This document shows, in pieces, positions 1-6,968 of a stretch of 64,000 nt of DNA. This DNA is from Falsiroseomonas bella (lineage in GTDB: Bacteria; Pseudomonadota; Alphaproteobacteria; Acetobacterales; Acetobacteraceae). The notes under the pieces are model-generated. The model was not told the origin of the DNA. It was given only the letters and a program-made list of their open reading frames with translations, and did no database searches. Each line of letters opens with the position of its first letter. Positions within the stretch are counted from its first letter, which is position 1. The position numbers were made by a program, and so were the translations under genes. The stretch is from the NCBI RefSeq assembly GCF_003173615.1, contig NZ_QGNA01000001.1, forward strand, positions 1,612,001-1,676,000, given 5' to 3'.

Positions 1-204
1 GGCGCCCGCCAGGGTGCCGACGCCGCCTGTCCCCTGCACCTGCACCGGCCGAGAGCCGACGATGGTCCCGAAGGAGACGCTCGCGGCCGAGCCGAGGCCC
101 GCGGCCGAGACCGTGGTGCCGGTATTGGCCGGCGCGCAGGCCGGGACCGTGGCCACCAGCGCCAGGGCGGCGAGAATCGGCAAGACAGTCTTGGGTGTGC
201 GCAT
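1..204 (-). CDS. Glycine-zipper lipoprotein, SlyB-like (3' end outside window)
   Basis: Only the first 68 codons are inside the window. ATG at 204 follows a GGAG ribosome site at a good distance. The N-terminus is a lipoprotein-type signal: MRTPK, a hydrophobic stretch, then a cysteine in VPAC at about residue 23. After it comes a Gly/Ala/Ser/Val-rich stretch with SFGTIVGSRPVQVQG, which resembles the start of SlyB/Pcp-type outer-membrane lipoproteins with a glycine-zipper 2TM domain. The zipper itself would lie past the window edge. The likely role is an envelope-stabilising outer-membrane lipoprotein. It is divergent from the lytic transglycosylase gene. The family call rests on a short segment. 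Confidence 0.65.
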   Translation of the reverse strand, partial: MRTPKTVLPILAALALVATVPACAPANTGTTVSAAGLGSAASVSFGTIVGSRPVQVQGTGGVGTLAGA

Positions 205-576
205 GGTGCTCCGTCCATCTTCGTTAGGGTCGGCCGGGTTGAGCCTGGGCGTCCCGACCTCGCGGTCTGGTTTCGGCCAGTGGAAGCCCGGCCGGTGGCG
301 CCCGCGCGGCGCAGCTTGCCATTCTTCTGCCTTGTTCCAAGCCTTGCGTATACCCGGCCCCCCAGGGTAGGGGTGGCTTCTGGACTTGGCCTGCGGCCTT
401 AACGCTCCGCGTGAACTTCGGAGCGACATTGAGGGTCTGCTGGTCCGGACCAGAGCGTGCTTGAACGACGGGACTGAGTCGGGGTTGGCCCGAGGGTGCC
501 ACCGCCATGGGGCGGCGGAGGCACCAAGGGGGGGCGGGCCTCGGTAACGGCACCCGGCAACCGACGGAGTGCGAGC
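205..576. other. Divergent intergenic region, no gene seen
   Basis: About 370 bases separate two divergently transcribed envelope genes, so promoters for both should be here. I found no convincing -35/-10 pair, RNA gene or strong inverted repeat. Long open frames cross it on both strands, but they have no ribosome site and no recognisable product, as expected for DNA this GC-rich. Confidence 0.5.
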
Positions 577-1884
577 ATGACCCGGTCCCGGCTGGCGCGG
601 CGGATCCGTCCTATTGCCGCCTGCCTGCTGCTTGGCGTGCTTGCGGCATGCGGAACGCAGCAGCAGGCGCGGGCGCCGGTTTCCGACGGCGCCTGGGCGC
701 GGCCCGCGAGCTACGATCCGCCCGGCCCGCCGCACGACCCCTGGGGTCCGTACATCCGCCAGGCCTCGCAGCGCTTCGACGTGCCCGAGCGCTGGATCCG
801 CGAGGTGATGCGCCAGGAATCCGGCGGCCGCGTCAGCGCCACCAGCCGCGTCGGCGCGATGGGGCTGATGCAGGTGATGCCCGGCACCTATCGCGAGCTG
901 ACCCGCCGCTACGGCCTCGGCGGCGATCCCTACCACCCCTGGGACAACCTGATGGCCGGCACGGCCTATCTGCGCGAGATGTACGACCTCTACGGCGCGC
1001 CGGCCTTCCTTGCCGCCTACAATGCCGGCCCCCGCAGGCTCGAGGACTATCTCTGGGGCAATCGCGGCCTGCCGACCGAGACGCGCAACTACGTCGCCCG
1101 CATCGGGCCGCGCATCCAGGGCGTCAGCCCGGGCCGCCGCGCCGCGCCGGAGATCTACGCCGCCGCCGAGATCCCGCTGAACATCCCGCCCGGCCCGCGC
1201 CGTGGCGACACCGCGACGATGCTGGCGCTGCGCGACCAGCGGCAGGCCGCGGAGCCGCGCATCCAGGTGGCGCAGCTGCCGCCCGGCCCCGTGGTGCGGA
1301 TGGACCCGATCCCCGATGGCAGCACCAGCGCCCAGCCGATCCAGCTGGCCTCGGCCGGTCCGGTCGTCGCGATGGCGCCGGTCGCGAGCCTCGGCGACTT
1401 CCAGCGCCGGATGGAGCCGATCGAGAGCCCGGGCGACCGCGCCGTCACGGTGCAGGCGGTCACCCGCATGGAGCCGATCGTCAGCGCCGGCGATCCCGGC
1501 ACGATCCAGGCCGAGCCCCTCGCGCCGCCCGCCGCGGCGCCCGTCGCGCGTGGCTTCTCCCTGATCCCGAGCGCGCATGCCGCGACGATTCCGCGCCCGG
1601 CGGCACCCCGCTCCGCGCCGGCGCCCGCATCCCGCGCCGGCGGCGCCTGGGGCGTGCAGGTCGGCGCCTTCGCCTCGCAGAACCTGGCCCGCGACGCCGC
1701 GACCCAGGCGCAGCAGCGCATCGGCGCCCTCGGCACGCGCGTCGCCGTCGAGCAGGTCTCGCAGGGCCGCAACACGCTCTATCGCGCCCGCGTGGTCGGT
1801 CTCTCCTCCCGCGGCGCCGCCGACCAGGCCTGCGACCGGATGCGCGGCCGCGGCGCCTGCATGATCGTCTCGCCCGGCACCTGA
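577..1884 (+). CDS. Lytic murein transglycosylase lipoprotein with SPOR domain
   Basis: A 435-residue predicted lipoprotein that would cleave peptidoglycan glycan strands in the periplasm. The signal ends in a lipobox, VLAAC, near residue 25. A family-1 SLT domain spans about residues 60-185: the catalytic Glu is in MRQESGG, followed by the GLMQVMPGT and AAYNAGP motifs. A Pro/Ala-rich linker contains repeated MEPI/MDPI motifs. A SPOR domain (WGVQVGAFASQ onward) fills the last 75 or so residues and should bind denuded glycan strands at the septum. ATG 577 was chosen over in-frame 496 because the lipoprotein signal starts there and GGAG precedes it. SLT plus SPOR suggests a role in cell division. 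Confidence 0.85.
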   Translation: MTRSRLARRIRPIAACLLLGVLAACGTQQQARAPVSDGAWARPASYDPPGPPHDPWGPYIRQASQRFDVPERWIREVMRQESGGRVSATSRVGAMGLMQVMPGTYRELTRRYGLGGDPYHPWDNLMAGTAYLREMYDLYGAPAFLAAYNAGPRRLEDYLWGNRGLPTETRNYVARIGPRIQGVSPGRRAAPEIYAAAEIPLNIPPGPRRGDTATMLALRDQRQAAEPRIQVAQLPPGPVVRMDPIPDGSTSAQPIQLASAGPVVAMAPVASLGDFQRRMEPIESPGDRAVTVQAVTRMEPIVSAGDPGTIQAEPLAPPAAAPVARGFSLIPSAHAATIPRPAAPRSAPAPASRAGGAWGVQVGAFASQNLARDAATQAQQRIGALGTRVAVEQVSQGRNTLYRARVVGLSSRGAADQACDRMRGRGACMIVSPGT

Positions 1885-1891
1885 CGCCGCG

Positions 1892-2500
1892 ATGCGCGTC
1901 TTGGTCCTCGGCGCGGGCGGCCACGCCCGGCCGGTGATCGAGGCGCTGCGCGCGACCGGGGCCGAGATCACCGGCCTTCTCGACGATGCCGAGGGCGGGC
2001 CGTTGCTCGGCGTGCCGCGCCTCGGTCCCGTCGCCGCGCTCGCCGCCCATGCGGCGCCGGGACTCGGCGCGGTGGTGGCGATCGGCGACAACGCCACGCG
2101 CGCACGGCTCGGCGCGATGTGCCGCGCGCAGGGGCTGGCGCTGCCGGCCCTGGTGCATCCCGCCGCGCTCGTCTCGCCGAGCGCGCGCATCGAGGAGGGC
2201 GCGCAGGTGATGGCCCGCGCCGTCATCGGGCCGCTCGCCGCGATCGGCCCGCTCGCGCTGGTCAACACCGGCGCCATCGTCGAGCACGACGCGACGGTGG
2301 AGGATGCCGCGCATATCGCGCCGGGCGCCGTGCTCTGCGGCTTCGTGCGCATCGGTGCGCGCGCCCTGGTGGGAGCCGGCGCGGTGCTGCAGCCGGGCGT
2401 GGCGGTGGGTGCCGATGCGCGCATCGCGGGTGGCGCGGCGGTGGCCGCGCCGGTCGCGGCGGGTGCGACGGTGGCCGGGGTGCCCGCGCGGCCGATCTGA
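1892..2500 (+). CDS. NeuD/PglD-like sugar O/N-acyltransferase
   Basis: A 202-residue protein that starts 7 bases after the transglycosylase stop. Residues 1-80 form the small Rossmann-like domain of the NeuD/PglD group (MRVLVLGAGGHARPV, then LLDD and AIGDN). The rest is a left-handed beta-helix of hexapeptide repeats, with VNTGAIVEHDATVEDAAHIAPG and VGAGAVLQPGV visible. Family members transfer an acetyl or acyl group from CoA to an amino- or sialic-acid-like sugar for surface glycans. The expected His is in VEHD. No other sugar gene is adjacent, so the substrate is unknown. Confidence 0.85.
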   Translation: MRVLVLGAGGHARPVIEALRATGAEITGLLDDAEGGPLLGVPRLGPVAALAAHAAPGLGAVVAIGDNATRARLGAMCRAQGLALPALVHPAALVSPSARIEEGAQVMARAVIGPLAAIGPLALVNTGAIVEHDATVEDAAHIAPGAVLCGFVRIGARALVGAGAVLQPGVAVGADARIAGGAAVAAPVAAGATVAGVPARPI

Positions 2501-2575
2501 TCGCGCCGGGCTGGATTTCCGTCGTTGCCTCGCCGATCCTCTCCGCCGGGCGAACGGCCCGGGGAGGAAAAGACC

Positions 2576-3823
2576 TTGCTGACCGACAAGGGGCGCGCGC
2601 GCCTCGCATCCGCAGCGCTGCTCTGCGCCGCAATGGCATTGCCCGGCGCCGCCGCGGCCGATCCGATCTCCATCCTCTTCGTCGGCAACAGCTACACCTT
2701 CGGCCGCGCGGACCCGGTGCTGTCCTACAACGCCGCCAATGTGCGCGACCTGACGGCGCCGACGCAGCCCGGCTTCTCGAATACGCAGGGCTCGAACCTC
2801 TACGAGCCGCATCCCTGGGGCGGCGTGCCGGGCATCTTCAAGATGCTGACGGTGCAGGCCGGGCTCGACTACGACGTCGCGCTCTCCACCCGCAACGCGG
2901 CGTCGCTGCGCGGGCAGTATCTCAACACCAACCCGGTCGGCTGGGACCTGCGCGGCAACATCGCGCTGCAGCGCTGGGACCGCCTGGTCCTGCAGGAGCT
3001 GAGCGACGGTCCCCTGCCCGTCGGCACCACGAGCAATGCGCGCCCCGGCTCCTTCGCGATGTATGCGACGCAGCTTGCCGAATATGCGCGCAGCCAGAGC
3101 ACGGATCGCAGCTTCACGGAGACGCAGCTCTTCGGCTCCACCCAGGCCTGCCGCGGCGCCACCGGCAACTCCGCGAGCACCTGCAACGACACGGTGCGCA
3201 ACGTCACCGGCAACCCGAACACCAACCCGGACACGCAGGTCACCCTCTACCAGACCTGGGCGCGGCCGAACCTGATCGAGGGCGGCTTCCGCACCACCAC
3301 GGACGACATCACCGGCGACGTGACGCGCACCAACACCCCGATCACCGGCCCCTATCCCGCCGCCGACGGTCTCGAGCGGATGACGGAGGATCTGCGCGCC
3401 GCCTATGCCGCCGTGCTCGCCGCGCGGCCCGATCTCTTCGCGGACATCGCACCGGTGGGCGAGGCCTTCCTCGCCGCCGTGCAGCGCGGGCTCGCCACGC
3501 GCAACATGTTCGCCCCCGATGCGCTGACGGACGGCCTGATCGACCTCTGGTTCGATGACGGCACGCATGCCAGCGCGTGGGGCTCCTATCTCAGCGCGCT
3601 GACCATCTTCGGCACCGTCACCGGCCTCGATCCGCGCATGTTCGGCATGGACGAGCAGGCGGCGCGCGACCTCGGCATCACCGGCGAGGAGGCGCTGATG
3701 CTGCAGCGCATCGCCGCGGCGGCGATCGGCGTGCCCGCGCCCGGCGCGGCGCCGCTGATGCTGGTGGGCCTGCTGGCGCTCGGCGCGCTGCGGCGCCGCA
3801 AGGATCGCCGCCCGGCGGCGTGA
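2576..3823 (+). CDS. Secreted SGNH-esterase-like protein with PEP-CTERM-type tail
   Basis: A 415-residue exported protein. TTG 2576 was chosen because GGGGAGGA lies just upstream and the reading starts straight into a signal peptide ending in GAAAADP. The mature part begins ISILFVGNSYTFG, which resembles block I of SGNH/GDSL hydrolases, and later has WFDDGTHASAWGSYL, a plausible Asp/His block V. The C-terminus is a sorting signal: VPAPGA, a hydrophobic helix, then RRRKDRR. This is a PEP-CTERM variant with VPAP in place of VPEP, so the protein is probably processed by an exosortase and anchored or released into the matrix. The enzymatic role is inferred from motifs only. Confidence 0.7.
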   Translation: MLTDKGRARLASAALLCAAMALPGAAAADPISILFVGNSYTFGRADPVLSYNAANVRDLTAPTQPGFSNTQGSNLYEPHPWGGVPGIFKMLTVQAGLDYDVALSTRNAASLRGQYLNTNPVGWDLRGNIALQRWDRLVLQELSDGPLPVGTTSNARPGSFAMYATQLAEYARSQSTDRSFTETQLFGSTQACRGATGNSASTCNDTVRNVTGNPNTNPDTQVTLYQTWARPNLIEGGFRTTTDDITGDVTRTNTPITGPYPAADGLERMTEDLRAAYAAVLAARPDLFADIAPVGEAFLAAVQRGLATRNMFAPDALTDGLIDLWFDDGTHASAWGSYLSALTIFGTVTGLDPRMFGMDEQAARDLGITGEEALMLQRIAAAAIGVPAPGAAPLMLVGLLALGALRRRKDRRPAA

Positions 3824-3910
3824 GGCTGGGCGCGACGCAATGTGCCGGCGCCGGGCTTGCGCCGGGCGCCGCACTCTGCACCCTGCGCGTCCCGGCCAGG
3901 AGGACGCGCC

Positions 3911-5989
3911 CTGCACGACCATCCGCTGGACGCGCTGCTGCGTCCGCGCTCCATCGCCATCATCGGCGCCTCGGACGATCCAACGCGGATCGGCGGGCGG
4001 CCGCTGTCCTACCTGAAGACGCGGGGCTTCGCCGGCGCGATCCTGCCGGTGAACCCCAACCGCGCGACGGTGCAGGGCCTGCCGGCCTTTCGCGACGTGG
4101 CGAGCCTGCCGCAGGCGCCGGACGCCGCGATCATCGCGATCCCCGGCGAAGGCGCGATCGCGGCAGCCGAGTCGCTCGCCGCGCGCGGCTGCAAGGCGGC
4201 GATCACCTTCACCGCCGGCTTCGCCGAAGTCGGCCCCGAAGGCGCCGCGATGCAGGAACGCCTGGTCGCCGCCGGGCGGCGGCACGGCATGCGCATCGTC
4301 GGGCCGAACTGCCTCGGCCTGTTCAACGCGCCGCTCGGCTACTTCCCGATCTTCTCGGCCAGCGTCGAGCAGGGCTGGATCCCCGGCGTGGTCGGCATCG
4401 CCAGCCAGTCCGGCGCCTATGGCAGCCACCTGTTTGCCGCGGCGCGCGCGCGCGGCATCGGCGTGCCCGTGCTGGTGACGACGGGCAACGAGGCCGACCT
4501 GCACCTGGCCGATTTCATCGAGTGGATGGCGGCGGCCGATGAGGTGAAGGTGATCGCCGCCTATGCGGAAGGGATACGCGACGGCGCGCGCTTCGTGCAG
4601 GCGCTGGAAGCGGCCCGACTCGCGCGAAAGCCGGTGGTGATGATGAAGGTCGGCCGCAGCGCGGTGGGCGAGGCCGCGGCGCAGTCCCACACCGCCTCCA
4701 TCGCCGGCGACGACCGCGTGCTGGATGCGGTGCTGGAAGAATTCGGCGTGCACCGCGCCCGCACGACCGAGGAACTGCTCGATGTCTGCTATGTCGCGCA
4801 GAAGCGCATCTATCCCGTCGGCAACACGCTCGGCGTGGTGACGATCTCCGGCGGCGCGGGCGTGCTGATCGCGGACGCCGCCGAGGCCGCGGGGCTGCCG
4901 ATGCCGGAAATGCCTTTGGACGCGCAGGCCAGGCTGAAGGCGCTGGTGCCCTTCTCCTCGCCGCGCAATCCGGTGGACTGTACGGCGCAGGCCTTCAACG
5001 ACATGAAGGTCGTCGGCGCCTTTGCGGAGAGCATGGCGACGGACGGCGGCTACACCAGCCTGATCGCCTTCTTCACCGCCTGGGGCGACAGCCCGAGCAT
5101 GACGCCGCCGCTCCGCGCCGAATTGAAGCAGGTGCTGGACCGGCATCCGGACCGGCTGTTCCTGCTCTCCATCCTCGCCTCGCCCGAGCGCACGCGCGAA
5201 TGGGAGGCGGACGGCTTCCTTGTCATGGAGGATCCCACGCGTGCGGTCGTCGCCTTGTCGGCCATGGGCCGCTTCGGTGAGTCTTTTGAACGGCTGCCGC
5301 GGTCGGGTTGGGAAGTAGGCCACCTGGACCTGCCCGCGCAGGCGCCTGATGAGGCGGAGGCGAAACGCATCCTGGCGGAGGCGGGCGTGCCGAGCGTGCC
5401 GGAACGCGCCTGCCGCAGCGCGGATGAGGCGGTCGCGGCGGCGCTGGAGTTTGGCTTCCCGGTCGTCGCGAAAATCCTCTCGCCGGACATCCTGCACAAG
5501 AACGAGATCGGCGGCGTGCTGCTGAACCTGGCGGACGAAGGCGCGGTGCGCGACGGCTTCGCCACGCTGATGGCGCGCGCCGCCGAACGCGCGCCGGATG
5601 CGCGCATCGAAGGCGTGCTGGTCGCCAAGCAGGTGCGCGATGCCGTGGAGATGGCGATCGGCGTGGTGCGCGACCCCGTCTTCGGCCCCGTCGCCATGGT
5701 CGGCCTCGGCGGCGTCTTCATCGAGGTCTTTCGGGACGTTGCCTTCCGGCGCTGTCCGGTGGACGAAGACGAAGCGCTCGCGATGATCCGCGCGCTGCGT
5801 GGCTTCCCTCTGCTGGACGGCGCGCGCGGACGACCGAAGGCGGATGTGCCCGCGCTCGCCCGAGCGCTCGCCGCGCTGTCGCGCTTCGGCATGCAGAAGC
5901 GCGTCCTCTCCGCCGAGGTGAACCCGCTGATGGTGCTGCCCGAGGGACAGGGCGCGCTGGCCGCGGACGCCGTCATCGAACTGGATTAG
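3911..5989 (+). CDS. ADP-forming acetate/acyl-CoA synthetase (fused alpha-beta)
   Basis: About 692 residues. It forms an acyl-CoA from a carboxylic acid and ATP, releasing ADP and phosphate. The N-terminal CoA-binding domain opens PLDALLRPRSIAIIGASDDP. The middle has succinyl-CoA-synthetase-like flavodoxin folds (GIASQSGAYGSH, SISGGAGVLIAD-like). The C-terminal 220 residues are an ATP-grasp domain (FPVVAKILSPDILHKNEIGGV, ending in AEVNPLMVL). The start is unusual: a perfect AGGAGG at 3898-3903 stands 7 bases before a CTG at 3911, exactly where family similarity begins. The upstream in-frame ATG at 3842 adds 23 residues unlike the family and has a poor ribosome site. It is followed by maoC after 4 bases, so the two form an operon. 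Confidence 0.85.
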   Translation: MHDHPLDALLRPRSIAIIGASDDPTRIGGRPLSYLKTRGFAGAILPVNPNRATVQGLPAFRDVASLPQAPDAAIIAIPGEGAIAAAESLAARGCKAAITFTAGFAEVGPEGAAMQERLVAAGRRHGMRIVGPNCLGLFNAPLGYFPIFSASVEQGWIPGVVGIASQSGAYGSHLFAAARARGIGVPVLVTTGNEADLHLADFIEWMAAADEVKVIAAYAEGIRDGARFVQALEAARLARKPVVMMKVGRSAVGEAAAQSHTASIAGDDRVLDAVLEEFGVHRARTTEELLDVCYVAQKRIYPVGNTLGVVTISGGAGVLIADAAEAAGLPMPEMPLDAQARLKALVPFSSPRNPVDCTAQAFNDMKVVGAFAESMATDGGYTSLIAFFTAWGDSPSMTPPLRAELKQVLDRHPDRLFLLSILASPERTREWEADGFLVMEDPTRAVVALSAMGRFGESFERLPRSGWEVGHLDLPAQAPDEAEAKRILAEAGVPSVPERACRSADEAVAAALEFGFPVVAKILSPDILHKNEIGGVLLNLADEGAVRDGFATLMARAAERAPDARIEGVLVAKQVRDAVEMAIGVVRDPVFGPVAMVGLGGVFIEVFRDVAFRRCPVDEDEALAMIRALRGFPLLDGARGRPKADVPALARALAALSRFGMQKRVLSAEVNPLMVLPEGQGALAADAVIELD

Positions 5990-5993
5990 CGCG

Positions 5994-6854
5994 ATGCCCA
6001 TCACCTACGAGAACCTGCTGAACTTCCCGATCCCGGAAATCCGCCAGCGCCTGCGCTGGCAGGATGCGGCGCTCTACGCGCTCTCCCTCGGCTGCGCGCA
6101 GGATCCGATGGACGAGGCGGAGCTGCGCTTCGTCACCGAGGGCGCCGCGATGCGCGCACTGCCGAGCATGGCCGTCGTGCTCGGCTATCCCGGCTTCTGG
6201 CTGCGCGATCCCGCGACGGGCGTGGACGCGCTGCGCCTGGTGCATGGCGAGCAGGCCGTGACGCTGCACGCGCCCCTGCCGGTGGAAGGCGAGGTGATCG
6301 GCCGTTCCCGCGTGACCGGCATCGTGGACCGCGGCGAGGGCAAGGGCGCGCTGCTCTACTCGGAGCGCGTGATCCTCGATGCGACAACGGGCGAGAAGCT
6401 CGCGACGCTGGAGCAGACCACCTTCCTGCGCGGCGATGGCGGCTTTGGCGGCCCCTCCGGCCCGGTGAAGAAGCCCGCGCCCGAGCCCGAGGGCGCGGCG
6501 GCCATCGCGCTCGACCTGCCGACCCGGCCGGAGATGGCGCTGCTCTATCGCCTGAACGGCGACCACAATCCGCTGCACAGCGATCCCGCCCTGGCGGCGA
6601 AGGCGGGCTTCCCGCGCCCGATCCTGCATGGCCTGGCGACCTTCGGCGTGGTCGGGCGCGCGCTGCTGCGCGCGGTGTGCGGCGGCGATCCCGCGCGCTT
6701 CGGCCGCATGGAATGCCGCTTCTCCGCGCCCGTCTTCCCTGGCGAGACGATCCGCACGGAGATCTGGCCACAGGAGGGCGGCGCCGCCTTCCGCGCCCGC
6801 GCGGTGGAACGCGACGTGGTCGTGGTGGGGAACGGCGCCTTCCGCACGCGCTGA
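5994..6854 (+). CDS. MaoC-like (R)-specific enoyl-CoA hydratase, double hotdog
   Basis: A 286-residue hydratase-2-type enzyme that adds water to trans-2-enoyl-CoA to give (R)-3-hydroxyacyl-CoA. The N-terminal hotdog half is degenerate. The C-terminal half has the catalytic signature YRLNGDHNPLHSDP followed by AGFPRPILHGLATFG, with the conserved Asp and His. This layout matches the hydratase domain of peroxisomal multifunctional enzyme type 2. It lies 4 bases after the acyl-CoA synthetase stop, so the two probably act in turn on the same acyl chain: activation, then hydration. Confidence 0.88.
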   Translation: MPITYENLLNFPIPEIRQRLRWQDAALYALSLGCAQDPMDEAELRFVTEGAAMRALPSMAVVLGYPGFWLRDPATGVDALRLVHGEQAVTLHAPLPVEGEVIGRSRVTGIVDRGEGKGALLYSERVILDATTGEKLATLEQTTFLRGDGGFGGPSGPVKKPAPEPEGAAAIALDLPTRPEMALLYRLNGDHNPLHSDPALAAKAGFPRPILHGLATFGVVGRALLRAVCGGDPARFGRMECRFSAPVFPGETIRTEIWPQEGGAAFRARAVERDVVVVGNGAFRTR

Positions 6855-6884
6855 GGGCGCTTCGCCTCATGAGCGCAGAAGAGG

Positions 6885-6910
6885 TCTTTTTATCAATCAT
6901 AAGTTATTGT
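6885..6910 (+). promoter_or_regulatory. AT-rich island before the RTX gene
   Basis: This stretch of about 26 bases is almost entirely A/T inside DNA that is otherwise very GC-rich. It includes TTTTTATCAATCATAAG and sits about 60 bases upstream of the RTX start. It is the only plausible promoter or nucleoid-protein site in the 114-base gap. I could not fit a clear -35/-10 pair. Confidence 0.3.
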
Positions 6911-6968
6911 GCCCGCTCGCGCGCTGCGCGACCCTCCCACGCAATCCAGCAGGAGATGTCGGACAGCC

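Noticed and set aside
224-553. Minus-strand open frame in the divergent gap
   Set aside because: It has no ribosome site, runs into the start region of the opposite gene and has no known motif.
1481-6004. Long open reading frame of about 1500 codons on the minus strand
   Set aside because: It runs antisense across five recognisable genes and has a composition of Arg/Ala/Gly typical of frame shadows in very GC-rich DNA. No family motif is seen.
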